Of a DNA stretch of 64,000 nt, positions 50,585-59,072 are shown in pieces. Location: the NCBI GenBank assembly GCA_964613665.1, contig CAZTIG010000015.1:1-64000 (forward strand). Direction: 5' to 3'. Position numbers and translations under genes: made by a program. A model generated the notes under the pieces. The model saw only the letters and a program-made list of their open reading frames with translations, made no database searches and was not told where the DNA came from. This stretch comes from CAZQFV01 sp964613665 (GTDB lineage: Bacteria; Chloroflexota; Chloroflexia; DTKN01). Within the stretch, counting starts at the first letter, position 1, and every line of letters starts with the position of its first letter.

Positions 50585-50815
50585 CTACAGCGCCAGCGGC
50601 AACTGCACCGCCGCCGGAGTGCCGGCGTTGTGCTGGTGGCTCCGCGCTATCTCCTCGCCCAGTCGAGCGGCGTTGGCGGCGGCATGCTCGGCCCCGACCC
50701 CGTGGTTCGCCCCGCCGCAGACGCAGCGACAGACCGTCCCGCGAGCCTCGTGGCAGCGGGCGTCGCAGCGGCCAAGACACCCCTGGGAACTGTGAACGGC
50801 GAGGACGGTGGCCAT
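50585..50815 (-). CDS. Small Cys-rich protein with clamp-binding-like C-terminus
   Basis: 76 residues with AAGGAG upstream. GRCDARCHEARGTVCRCVCGG..NHGVG is a conserved Cys-rich core that I have seen in short bacterial and phage proteins of unknown function; it probably binds metal. The last residues, AVQLPLAL, fit the QLxLxL beta-clamp-binding hexapeptide consensus. The clamp-like gene lies 236 bases downstream on the same strand. A partner or loader role is speculative. Confidence 0.7.
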   Translation of the reverse strand: MATVLAVHSSQGCLGRCDARCHEARGTVCRCVCGGANHGVGAEHAAANAARLGEEIARSHQHNAGTPAAVQLPLAL

Positions 50816-50884
50816 CGGGACACTCCTTCCGGATCGGCTCTCCCGACGTGGACACGGGTTAGCGAGCTTCCGCCCCTTTCTCGA

Positions 50885-50941
50885 CCACGGCCCGGCCGGA
50901 CGGGTCAAGGGCCGCCCCTTGACGCGGACGCCGGGCCGTGG
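50885..50941. repeat. Palindromic element, copy A
   Basis: CCACGGCCCGGC and GCCGGGCCGTGG form perfect 12-base arms around an inner GTCAAGGG/CCCCTTGAC pair. Copies B (53714-53772) and C (58987-59072) share the inner core but have different arm sequences. Confidence 0.75.
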
Positions 50942-50952
50942 CAGCCGAGGCT

Positions 50953-51330
50953 TCAGGGGGAGGCCGGCACCGCGGCCGGCCCGGTGGCCTCGCCGAGGGC
51001 TTCTCCCCACCGCGGCCAGAACCGGGCGTAGGCCTCCCGCGCCGCCTGCACCCACCTCTGCGGGCCGTATACTTTGCCCCTGAGCGGCCGGCGCGTGTCC
51101 CGCTCCCAGCAGTGGTACTGGGGATCCCAGCGAAAGCCGCGCGCCTTCCAGAACGCGGCCCATTCCCGGCCGCCGTAGTAGGGCGACGGGACGACGAGGG
51201 TGTGGCCGTCGTCGTCCAGGTGCGGACCGAGTTCGAACCAGGCCTCCTGGGCGATGCGGTGGTCGGCTGCTGCCCGGTGGGCGTGGCGGGCCTCGCTCGA
51301 CCAATCGGCGAGACGCGGTCCCCAGCTCAT
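50953..51330 (-). CDS. Small unknown protein of the replication cluster
   Basis: 125 residues, AAAGGAG ahead of the ATG. A compact Trp-rich core (SPYYGGREWAAFWKARGFRWDPQYHCWERD) suggests a small beta-alpha fold binding nucleic acid or a partner; helices lie on both sides. I recognise the GFxWxPxxxxW pattern from plasmid and phage proteins but cannot name the family. Confidence 0.7.
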   Translation of the reverse strand: MSWGPRLADWSSEARHAHRAAADHRIAQEAWFELGPHLDDDGHTLVVPSPYYGGREWAAFWKARGFRWDPQYHCWERDTRRPLRGKVYGPQRWVQAAREAYARFWPRWGEALGEATGPAAVPASP

Positions 51331-51381
51331 CGCTGCGCTCCTTTCCGGCCATTACGCGCGTAATGGATAGTGACGGCGCCT

Positions 51382-51912
51382 TCAGTCGCGCTCATACCCA
51401 TCCAGCAGCTCCCGACCGATGGGCGTCTCGTCCAGGTAGTCGTCGGCCGCGCCTGCCTGTCCCGTTGGGACGGCAGACAGGCTGCGGCGGCCGGGGGCCG
51501 GCGTTATTCCATCCCGCCCCAGCGCCCGCAGCGTGGCCACGGGGATGCTCGCCGTCTCCAGCCCGCCGCCCTCCCACAGGACGCCGCCGGCCAGGACGAC
51601 CAGGCGCGAAGGGCGAGGACCATCGTTGATCCGGTTGCCGGCCGTTGCCAGGTCCCCGTCCAGGACGACGCACTCCTCGAAATTGACCTGCTCGGCCAGG
51701 TCCGCGCCGAGGGCCTCGTAGGCCACCGGCGACGGCGAATCGTCCCAGTAGGCCAGAAGCTGGAAGGCGGGATCGTCGGCCGCGAGTTCCCCGGCCTGCG
51801 CGATGCGCGCCAGCAGCCGCCGCGCCGTTTCGGGCGTGAGGCGCACCAGTGCAGACTCCGCCTCGCGGTCGTCGTCAGCGCTCCATACCTTCAGCAGCAC
51901 CGTCCTGATCAT
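51382..51912 (-). CDS. Unknown protein translationally coupled to IscB
   Basis: 176 residues. The IscB stop TGA overlaps the preceding ATG at 51918; the better-placed start is the ATG at 51912, six bases after AGGAGGA. The N-terminus (MIRTVLLKVWS) and body are acidic, with AQVNFEECVVLDGDLATAGNRI and a Gly-rich strand. No family is recognised. Its coupling to IscB suggests IscB sits inside the operon rather than as a simple passenger. Confidence 0.65.
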   Translation of the reverse strand: MIRTVLLKVWSADDDREAESALVRLTPETARRLLARIAQAGELAADDPAFQLLAYWDDSPSPVAYEALGADLAEQVNFEECVVLDGDLATAGNRINDGPRPSRLVVLAGGVLWEGGGLETASIPVATLRALGRDGITPAPGRRSLSAVPTGQAGAADDYLDETPIGRELLDGYERD

Positions 51913-51914
51913 CG

Positions 51915-53270
51915 TCATTCCTCCTCCGGGGCCTCCGTCGCCAGATTTTGCCGCTCGGGTGTCCCTTCCCCCCTGGGAAAAGGGGACTCAAGGGGGACGG
52001 GAGCTTGCTCGTACCCATAGCCATCGCTCCGCTGCAGCAGGCGAAAGTGCCGGGCATGGATCCCCTGCGCCACCCGCCGGCCGTTCTTTTCCAGATCAAA
52101 GTAACCGGAAATCCGCACCACCACGACGCCCATGTGTCGCCTGGCGTACTTGCCCGCCGGGATCACGGCCCGGACCAGGTCGCCGGTCTGGAAGCCTTGC
52201 ACGCGTTTGTGCCGGGTCCGATAACCTCGCGGGAAACCGCACGCCGACACATTGGTGCGCCGGTACTGTCCCCTGCCCAGGGTCTGGATCGTCAGCACTC
52301 CCATCTCATTCAGAGACACTTGCTCTGGGGTGGAGGCCCCCACGCACAGGGCGTCCAGGGCGTGGGTTTTCGGTAGGCCCACGCGGGTACGGTTGTACTT
52401 GGTGCGTCCGCCCGTCCCCACCTCTAGCGGTAGGCCCAGGGCCGTCAGTTCCCGCCACAGCGCCCAGCGCGTGGAGTTGACCGCCGCCGCGTCCTGGAGG
52501 GGCTGGCGGGCCTGCTCTTGTACGCGCGGATGTCCAAACTCGGCGGCGGTCCGGTTCGCTTTCCGCTCGTTGCACTGCCGGCAAGCCAGGGTGAGGTTGC
52601 TGACGCGGTCGCTCCCGCCCCTGGACTTGGGAATGATGTGCTCGACTTGCAGCGGCACGCCTGTCGCCCCACAGTAGGCGCACCGCCGGCCCCACTTCTC
52701 CAGCAGGTACTCCCTGGTTTCATAGCCCGCTAGTTCGCCTTGCTGGTATTCTACCCCCGAGATCTCGGGGTCTTGCATAGCCTGCGTATCGAAGCGGGCC
52801 AGTTCGACCGAGAGGGCGGTGATGGGCACCAGTCGCCGGTAGCGCCGCACCCAGGAAAGGACATTGCCCACCCGCGCCCGCAAGGACGGCGGCAGCCAGT
52901 CCCGGGGCCGAGTCCGGTTCAGAAAGCGCGGGGCGCGGTGGCGGAGCTTCCGGGTACGGCGGCCCCGCCGATAGGCCCGCCGTTGGTCCACCCGTTTCTT
53001 GATGTCGGTCTTGTGGTGCAACTCGGCCAGGTGCAGCCCAACCGCCTGCTCACCCGCCTCGCGCACGATGGCGATCCCGGTGACGCGGCTGCCGGGGTCC
53101 AACTTCAGGCGCACCGGCTGAGTCTCGCCACCAATCCGGTCTTTGAGCCGGATCGTGAAGGGCTGCAGCCGATGCACGACGGCCCGCCCAGCCCGCAGGA
53201 GTTCATTAGCCCGTGACGGGCGGGTGGGCATCAGTGGGCTTCCTTTCCGGTCTAACACGAACACCTGCAT
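51915..53270 (-). CDS. iscB: IscB OMEGA nuclease (RuvC-HNH, Cas9 ancestor family)
   Basis: 451 residues, within the IscB range. The N-terminal PLMP/RRXRR region is at 14-32 (MPTRPSRANELLRAGRAVV). RuvC-I Asp58 is in LKLDPGSRVTGIAI; the arginine-rich bridge helix is at about 92-112; RuvC-II Glu156 is in LSVELARFD. The HNH domain has CAYC at 197-200, VEHIIPKS with His211, Asn226 and a second Cys pair. RuvC-III has His303 and Asp306 (KTHALDALC). All catalytic residues are present. The start has GGAGG nine bases upstream. The omega-RNA lies directly upstream (53271-53587). IscB proteins cut or nick DNA guided by that RNA. Confidence 0.93.
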   Translation of the reverse strand: MQVFVLDRKGSPLMPTRPSRANELLRAGRAVVHRLQPFTIRLKDRIGGETQPVRLKLDPGSRVTGIAIVREAGEQAVGLHLAELHHKTDIKKRVDQRRAYRRGRRTRKLRHRAPRFLNRTRPRDWLPPSLRARVGNVLSWVRRYRRLVPITALSVELARFDTQAMQDPEISGVEYQQGELAGYETREYLLEKWGRRCAYCGATGVPLQVEHIIPKSRGGSDRVSNLTLACRQCNERKANRTAAEFGHPRVQEQARQPLQDAAAVNSTRWALWRELTALGLPLEVGTGGRTKYNRTRVGLPKTHALDALCVGASTPEQVSLNEMGVLTIQTLGRGQYRRTNVSACGFPRGYRTRHKRVQGFQTGDLVRAVIPAGKYARRHMGVVVVRISGYFDLEKNGRRVAQGIHARHFRLLQRSDGYGYEQAPVPLESPFPRGEGTPERQNLATEAPEEE

Positions 53271-53587
53271 TGGGAGTTACCTCCACCCCGCCTCGCGGCG
53301 GGTGACGCCGGTAGGTTGGCTTTCCTACCGGGCTCCCCTCGGGCATGTTGGCGGCCGGGTAGGGGAGTGTGCTCCCCCCGGACTGGCCCGTTTCGGGCCT
53401 ACCCCTGGGCTTGTCTGCAGCCAGTCCTTCCAGAGCGGCGGGTTGAGGAAGCGCCCGCCGGTGGGTCTTTTGTCCTACCTCCAACGTAGCCGGGTCCAAA
53501 CGCTTGCCAGGCTCCCCGGCTGGCCCTGGTCAATCGGGCTTGCGGGTTGTCCCCCAAGCCTTCGGGTTTAGCCGTGGGATGATTGAC
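53271..53587 (-). ncRNA. Probable omega-RNA (HEARO) of IscB
   Basis: This roughly 317-base GC-rich region directly precedes iscB with no gene. GTCAATC (complement of 53581-53587) pairs with GATTGAC (complement of 53529-53535) to close a first multi-branched stem, and several further hairpins with GAAG/TTCG-type loops follow toward the start codon. This order, with the guide at the 5' end just outside the first stem, is what is known for HEARO/omega-RNAs. The guide would be encoded at about 53588-53603. Confidence 0.7.
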
Positions 53588-53713
53588 TCCAACCGTAGCG
53601 CCCTCGGACCTGCGGTCGCCCAGGCGGTGGCAGAAGGAGAAAAACGAACTGCTTTTGCCCCCTCTGGACAAGTATGGTCTGCAGGTTCGGGCGGCTCCTT
53701 TGTCCATCGCCAC

Positions 53714-53772
53714 ACCGCCGGATGGCCGGCCGGTCAAGGGTTTACCCCTTGACGGGGCGGCCATCCGGTGGT
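53714..53772. repeat. Palindromic element, copy B
   Basis: CCGGATGGCCG (53718-53728) and CGGCCATCCGG (53758-53768) enclose GGTCAAGGG/CCCCTTGAC. It lies between the omega-RNA and the AlbA-type gene. Confidence 0.75.
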
Positions 53773-53826
53773 AGAACTCGGCAGATGGCCGACCACCGTG
53801 GCTGAAGGATTCGGCTCATTGGAGAC

Positions 53827-53855
53827 TTGCACAGAAAGAATTGGTGGGGTATACT
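53827..53855 (+). promoter_or_regulatory. Promoter of the AlbA-type gene
   Basis: TTGCAC (53827-53832) and TATACT (53850-53855), spacing 17, with the next gene start at 53970. Confidence 0.65.
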
Positions 53856-53969
53856 CACCGTAGGACAATAATATCTATGTAGCCAGTCCCTACTGGTGAA
53901 GATGGCATGCCTTGCCAGCGTTGGCTGCGTCACCAGGGACAAGTTCTTTGGATGATCGTAGGAGGCATT

Positions 53970-55157
53970 ATGTGGATACCGAAGCGGGAGGAGGAAATCA
54001 CCCAGGCCGTCTCCGCTGGAGCGTTGGAGGAGACCACAATCTCTGAGGTCAAGAGAGAGCTGCCCACCAAGAACAATGAGATCGCCAAAGATGTGGCTGC
54101 GATGGCAAATGATGGGGGAATTCTAATCTATGGCATCGATGAGGACGAGCATGGCTTTCCGCGTATCCCGCACCCTATACCCCTGGAAGGCCAGCGAGAA
54201 CGAATCACGTCCATCGTGCAGACTTCCATCGCTGAGCCACCGGCTGTTATGATCCATGCGATTCCAACGACTGCTGACCCGACAAAGGGCTACATCGTCG
54301 TTGTAGTCCCCGCATCGGAGCGGGCTCCGCACATGGTGGTGGTAAAGGGCGAACACCGCTACTATGGGCGTACAGCGACCGGCAATATTCCGCTCACCGA
54401 AGGGGAAGTAGCACGTCTGTATGAGCGTCGCAACCACTGGGAAGTAGATCGGGACGCTTTGCTTGCCGAGGAGATCGCGCAAGTCCCCTTTCCGGCTCGC
54501 AAGGAATTCGCTTATCTGCACATCATTGCCAGACCCGTGTTATGCGAGGAATCGCTTCTCGAGAGGGCAGCAAACAGTAAACAGGCAATCCAGGGGATGT
54601 TGCAAGGACTTGTGGAAATCGTAGGCAAGCCGAAGGTTTTCCCGCGCCCATACGAGCCTGGTTTCCATCCAGGACGTTGGATCCGCCGCGCCGAGGGTTT
54701 CCTCGGGATACTGGGCGGCACAGGGGGAACCAATGACTCCCCTGCGCCTGGTGAAACCTTGCAGCTGCAGGTTGACTTCGATGGCAGCGCCCATCTCTTC
54801 TGTGGAAGGGCAGGTGAACGTGTGGGAGAGCGATTGATGCTCTTCTTTGAACTCATCGCCGGGAACACGACGCGGTTCCTGGCGTTGCTGGGGCAACTCT
54901 ATGAGAAGGCCAGGTACACCGCGCCAGTTGACCTCGGCTTGGCCGTTACGGGAATAAGAGGGAGTACTCCATTCACGCAGGATGTCCGCTTGCAACACCT
55001 CACTCCCCCATATGATCGCGATGATTACAGACGAACTTGCCGTGCCTCTGCCCTGGTCCTCCAGGAAGAGCCTGTCGGATCTGCCAGACAACTGACGATG
55101 CCACTATTCGACGCAATGTCGCAAGCAAAGCTCGATCCTTTCCCTCACAAGGGATAG
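53970..55157 (+). CDS. AlbA_2/Schlafen-type putative DNA-binding protein
   Basis: 395 residues; TAGGAGG lies a few bases before the ATG. The N-terminal half (about 15-150) has the AlbA_2 layout: ETTISEVKRELP, DVAAMANDGGILIYGIDED, YIVVVVPASERAPH and HRYYGRTATGN, as in Schlafen-like AAA_4 proteins that bind nucleic acid. The C-terminal half is of unknown fold. These proteins occur in defence and regulatory loci. It has its own promoter, is opposite in strand to the surrounding replication genes, and is followed 15 bases later by a phosphatase, so the two form a separate transcription unit. Confidence 0.85.
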   Translation: MWIPKREEEITQAVSAGALEETTISEVKRELPTKNNEIAKDVAAMANDGGILIYGIDEDEHGFPRIPHPIPLEGQRERITSIVQTSIAEPPAVMIHAIPTTADPTKGYIVVVVPASERAPHMVVVKGEHRYYGRTATGNIPLTEGEVARLYERRNHWEVDRDALLAEEIAQVPFPARKEFAYLHIIARPVLCEESLLERAANSKQAIQGMLQGLVEIVGKPKVFPRPYEPGFHPGRWIRRAEGFLGILGGTGGTNDSPAPGETLQLQVDFDGSAHLFCGRAGERVGERLMLFFELIAGNTTRFLALLGQLYEKARYTAPVDLGLAVTGIRGSTPFTQDVRLQHLTPPYDRDDYRRTCRASALVLQEEPVGSARQLTMPLFDAMSQAKLDPFPHKG

Positions 55158-55172
55158 GTCCTGGAGAAAGTC

Positions 55173-55580
55173 ATGGTTTGCTGGGTTATCCCTGAGAAAC
55201 TGGCCAGGTCATCCAGGCCTGGCTATCCATACACGCAAGTCTCCAGGGAGATTGTAGACGGATGGATCGCTGATGTGAGAAAAGAGGGGATAGCCTCGAT
55301 CATCTGTCTCCTCGGCGACGACCAATTGTCTTATTGCAGCGGGTTGCCACCTGGGGATCTGATAGGCTACTATGGGCAGGCTGGATTTCAGGTGGGGCTC
55401 ATTCGCACCAAAGACCACCAGCACCCCCCTTTGACGGACGATGAGTCCGCCCGCATATGGGAAAGCTACTGCCGACTCGCAAAGCCCGTGCTAATCCACT
55501 GCAGCGCGGGCATAGACCGTAGTGGAGCCGCAATCAGCTACATTCGCGATCAGATGGGTGGGTTCCAGGCTCGAACCTGA
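55173..55580 (+). CDS. Dual-specificity/tyrosine phosphatase-like protein
   Basis: 135 residues with GGAGAA upstream. The P-loop IHCSAGIDRSG at 108-118 has the catalytic Cys110 and Arg116 of the HC-x5-R signature, and KDHQHPP near 80-86 holds the probable general-acid Asp. It is short, close to bacterial DSP-like phosphatases. It could dephosphorylate Tyr/Ser residues, nucleotides or RNA 5' ends; the substrate is not evident. It is the second gene of the AlbA-type unit. Confidence 0.85.
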   Translation: MVCWVIPEKLARSSRPGYPYTQVSREIVDGWIADVRKEGIASIICLLGDDQLSYCSGLPPGDLIGYYGQAGFQVGLIRTKDHQHPPLTDDESARIWESYCRLAKPVLIHCSAGIDRSGAAISYIRDQMGGFQART

Positions 55581-55704
55581 CTCGTCGGCGATGCAACCAT
55601 CGCAAGTTGTGCGCCCACCACGCCGCGGATGGTCACCCCTCCAGAGGTATTCCCTCTTTTCCCATTTTCCTCCTTGTCGATGGCAGCCACTGCACGTGGA
55701 TGGG

Positions 55705-58700
55705 TTAGCGCCGGCGGCGGTCGCGTGTCGGGCCGGCCTCGACCCAGGACAGAGCCAGCGCGCCTTCTTCCTCGAACGCGCCAAGGAAGGAGAGCTGGGC
55801 CGCTTTGCCCGGCGGCGGCGCCACGGTGATCGTGATAGCCGGCTCGGGCGGGACCTCGGGAACGACCGCCGCCGCCGGCTCCTGTGTCCAAAGGGTGAGC
55901 GAGCCGTCCGTCCCGGCCGCGGCCAGCCAGCCGTCGGCCTGGTTCGCCTGCGTAAAGAGGTCGGAGAGGTCCTGTATCTCCGCCCCTTTGATAACCTCCT
56001 GGGCGAGCTCGTGGAGCAGCCCTCGTCCGGCCCCCGCCTGCTCGGCCAGGGCCGCCGCGGCCTCGTCGCCATAGACCAGGCTGGCCGCGCCGATCTTGCG
56101 GCCTACCAGGGCGATGGCGCGGTGCTCCATGCTGCCCTCGTAGGCCAGCCAGTACACCTCCACGGGCGCGGTCTGCCCCAGCCGCCAGGAGCGGCGGGCA
56201 GCCTGCATCAGCGTATAGAGCGAATACTCGGTCTCAAAAAAGATCATCGAGGGGAAGGCAAGCAGGTCAAGGCCAGTTTCGATTAACTTGGGATTACAGA
56301 CGAGCACGTCGCAGCGCGGCGCCTCCCGCCGCACCCATTCCTCCCGGCGGGAGGGGTCGACGTTCTGCCGCAGCACCCGCACGCGCAGGCCCGCGCGCTC
56401 CAGGATTGTCGCCAGGCGTGGCTGGATGTCGCGGGTCCCGGTCTGGCGTAGGTAGACCAGTACCTTGCGGCTGCGGGCGGCTTCCTGGCGGCAGTGCTCC
56501 ACCAGCCAGGCTTCCTTGGGGTAGAGGACGTCGGCGGGCAGGGCCGGGGCCAGGTAAATCTGGCGGCCCTCCGGGTCGGTGACCTCTTCCTCGCGGAAGC
56601 AGCTGTTGGGCCGGCCGAGGGTGGATTGCAGCCAGGCCGAGAGCAGCCGGCGGTCCTCGTGAAAGGCGGCTTGCAGCGCGTCGTCCAGCCGGGCGTAGTC
56701 GCGGGCCTGGTCGGGGGCCATGTCCAGGAGGACGGGGACCTCGCGATAAGGCGGGAGCCTGTAGCCCAGGTCCGCCAGCCGCAGGAAGATCGTCGAGTTC
56801 AGCAGGAGTGGCACCAGGGCCGGCGACACCCCCGGTATCTCCCGCGTGCGCCGGCTGACGCGCTTGTTGGCGGTGTAGTGGCCGTAACGGTTCTCGCTCT
56901 CCTTCTCCTCGACGATCGTCTCCAGGACGCCGTAGTGCTCCACCCACCGCTGCACTTCGTGCCAATTGTAGCGTCCGCGCACCTGCGGGTCGCCCAACCG
57001 GTGCCAGAGGAAGAACAAGGAGCTGCTCACCCCGCCGAAAATCGTCCCAGTCAATGCCAGCGTATGCCGCGCCGCCTGGATCAGGCTGCCGAAGGCGTAG
57101 CCCTGGTCGGTGGATTGTGATTTGCACTGGTGAACTTCGTCACTGACGAACAGGTCCACTCGGCCGGGAAAGCGCCGAGCCAGAAAGTCGCCAATCGGCC
57201 AGCGGGGGTTGCCGTTCTCCTTCGCGAAGCGGTGCGTATATTGCCACAGCGCCGCGCCGCACTCCGCGCAGCGCCGCGGCTTCTGCTCGAGGTAATCAGG
57301 GTTGCGGATGGGCACAGCGTCCCTGTCCACCACCTCGCTCCCGCAGTCGGGGCAGCGGTAGGATTCCGAGTGGTCGCAGCGGTGGACCTGGTAGGCCGGC
57401 GCCCAGCCCGGGCCCAGCTTGGCCATCTCCTTGCTCACAATCGCCACGTGGGGCGCACCGGGGGAGGCCAGCGCCCGCCGGGCGAACTGCGCGGCCTGGG
57501 CCGCCGAGTCCACCACCGCCGCGCGCACCCCCGGCCAGACCTCCACGGCCTCGCGCCGCCACTTGGCCGTCAGGTGCGTCGGGCACATCACCACGACCAG
57601 GAAGGGCTGCGGTTGCCCCGCTCGAGCAGCTTTGCGGGCGCACAACCCCGCGGCCACGGCCAGGGCCGCCGTCGTCTTGCCCACCCCCATCTCCCCCACC
57701 AGCACGGCAAAGCGGCCGCCGCCCTGGAAGCGCTCCAGCACCGCCGCGGCGGTGTGGGCCTGGGCGGGAAAGAGGCCCGATTCTTTTCGGCCCGGGAGCG
57801 CCCGGTTCCGCGAGAGGCCGGCGAACACAGCGCCCAGACCCTCCGGCAGCGCGAACTCGTAGAGCGGCCGAAAGCGGGCGCGCACCGCCTGGGCCAGCGG
57901 CGCGATCCACTGCTCAAAGAACGGCTTGAGCTGCGCCTCGCCCTCCAGCGTCTCGACCTCGCCGCTGGCCAGGTCCAGGGTGCGGATGCGGCTGAGCAGG
58001 CGCTCGGTCTGCACCGTGCGCGCGCCGTCCGCGGTCGCTTCCTCGGCCGTGTCCACCACCTTGACCGTGCGGCCTTTGACCAGGAGTTGTTGCCCGTTCC
58101 GCGCGAGCTCGCAGTTGTTCACCATGCCCGCTCCCAGGAACATCGCCAGGTGGCCGCCGCGCAGGGGGAGGAGCGGCCGGACACTGGCCTCCAGCGGCAC
58201 GGGCGGGGCGGTGAGCTCGGGAAAGTCGCGGACCGCCCGGCCGGCGAGTTCTGCCAGGTCTTCCGGGGAGGGCGTCGCCGAGTGGAAGTGGAAGCGCGCC
58301 AGCGGTACCGGCGTGGGGAGGGTGTAGACCTTATCCTCCGCGCCCAGGACCGGGACGTCCGCGGGGACCTCCCAGGGAGCGGCGGAGACGCGCCTGGCCC
58401 GCTGCGCGCCAAAGACGACGACTTGTTTGAAGGCCGCGTACTCCGGCTCGGGGAAGCGGTAGATGGCCAGGTCCTCGTACCAGGCGGACAGGAACTTCTT
58501 CGCCTCCTCCCGCCGGGCGACGTGCTCCGGCACGATCCACACCAGCAGCCCGCCGCCTTGCAGCCAGCCCTTGCCGTTGGCGTGCTGCAGGAACAGCACT
58601 TCCAGCCGCTTGCCGTTCTCCCAGTCGTAGGGCGAATTCAGGAGGAGGAGCTGGAAGGCACCGGCGGAAGCGCGCAGCTCGTTGTAGCTGCACGCCAGGG

Positions 58701-58938
58701 CGCGGGTCAGGCGGGCGCGGGCGTCCTGGGCGCGGCCGGCGTTGAGCTCCACGCCGTAGGTCTCCGCGCCGCCGAGAAGCAAGCCGAGCTGGGCCAGGGC
58801 TTCGCCTTTGCCGGCACAGGGATCGAGGAAGCGGAGGCCGGCCGGGAGGGGTTGGGCGACGTGGGCAGCGATCAGCTCCACGACGCGGGGAGGCGTCGGG
58901 TAATATTGCATCTTGGCCTGGGCGTTCAGTCGGGTCAT
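55705..58938 (-). CDS. DUF6094-like methyltransferase fused to SNF2-type helicase
   Basis: 1,077 residues; the ATG at 58938 has AAAGGAG upstream. The N-terminal part (1-230) looks like a DNA methyltransferase: YYPTPPRVVELIA, FLDPCAGKGEALAQL (SAM-binding) near 40-54, and NSPYDWE near 101 in the place of NPPY. The rest is a superfamily 2 ATPase: GEMGVGKTTAA near 413, VSDEVHQC near 600 (DExH), a four-Cys insert (CPDCG..CAECG) between them, and a helicase C domain ending with AARRSWRLGQTAPV. A tail motif AAQLSFLG near 1045 may bind a clamp. It may remodel or modify DNA for this replicon. Confidence 0.85.
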   Translation of the reverse strand: MTRLNAQAKMQYYPTPPRVVELIAAHVAQPLPAGLRFLDPCAGKGEALAQLGLLLGGAETYGVELNAGRAQDARARLTRALACSYNELRASAGAFQLLLLNSPYDWENGKRLEVLFLQHANGKGWLQGGGLLVWIVPEHVARREEAKKFLSAWYEDLAIYRFPEPEYAAFKQVVVFGAQRARRVSAAPWEVPADVPVLGAEDKVYTLPTPVPLARFHFHSATPSPEDLAELAGRAVRDFPELTAPPVPLEASVRPLLPLRGGHLAMFLGAGMVNNCELARNGQQLLVKGRTVKVVDTAEEATADGARTVQTERLLSRIRTLDLASGEVETLEGEAQLKPFFEQWIAPLAQAVRARFRPLYEFALPEGLGAVFAGLSRNRALPGRKESGLFPAQAHTAAAVLERFQGGGRFAVLVGEMGVGKTTAALAVAAGLCARKAARAGQPQPFLVVVMCPTHLTAKWRREAVEVWPGVRAAVVDSAAQAAQFARRALASPGAPHVAIVSKEMAKLGPGWAPAYQVHRCDHSESYRCPDCGSEVVDRDAVPIRNPDYLEQKPRRCAECGAALWQYTHRFAKENGNPRWPIGDFLARRFPGRVDLFVSDEVHQCKSQSTDQGYAFGSLIQAARHTLALTGTIFGGVSSSLFFLWHRLGDPQVRGRYNWHEVQRWVEHYGVLETIVEEKESENRYGHYTANKRVSRRTREIPGVSPALVPLLLNSTIFLRLADLGYRLPPYREVPVLLDMAPDQARDYARLDDALQAAFHEDRRLLSAWLQSTLGRPNSCFREEEVTDPEGRQIYLAPALPADVLYPKEAWLVEHCRQEAARSRKVLVYLRQTGTRDIQPRLATILERAGLRVRVLRQNVDPSRREEWVRREAPRCDVLVCNPKLIETGLDLLAFPSMIFFETEYSLYTLMQAARRSWRLGQTAPVEVYWLAYEGSMEHRAIALVGRKIGAASLVYGDEAAAALAEQAGAGRGLLHELAQEVIKGAEIQDLSDLFTQANQADGWLAAAGTDGSLTLWTQEPAAAVVPEVPPEPAITITVAPPPGKAAQLSFLGAFEEEGALALSWVEAGPTRDRRRR

Positions 58939-58986
58939 CGGATGCTCCTTTGGTAAAGAAGGGTGAAGCATTTCGCCCGCTGCCAC

Positions 58987-59072
58987 ACCGCCGGCCGGCC
59001 GCGCCGGTCAAGGGCCCGGAGCGGAGCGCAGCGGAGTCGAAGGGTCCCTTGACGGGAGCGCCGGCCGGCGGT
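58987..59072. repeat. Palindromic element, copy C
   Basis: ACCGCCGGCCGGC and GCCGGCCGGCGGT arms enclose CCGGTCAAGGG and CCCTTGACGGG with a longer centre than copies A and B. It lies just upstream of the methyltransferase-SNF2 gene. Confidence 0.75.

Noticed and set aside
50565..50855. Arg-rich 96-codon minus frame over the Cys-rich gene
   Set aside because: It is an overlapping-frame shadow; the alternative frame has an RBS, conserved Cys pattern and a sensible C-terminus.
55560..55590. T-arm-like CAGGTTCGAGCCTG suggesting a tRNA
   Set aside because: The loop has six bases, the stem is short, and no anticodon or D arm lies upstream; it overlaps the phosphatase 3' end.
57130..58956. A 608-codon plus-strand frame antisense to the methyltransferase-SNF2 gene
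   Set aside because: High GC third positions keep the antisense frame open; the translation is low-complexity Arg/Ala/Gly with no motif, while the minus frame has clear motifs.
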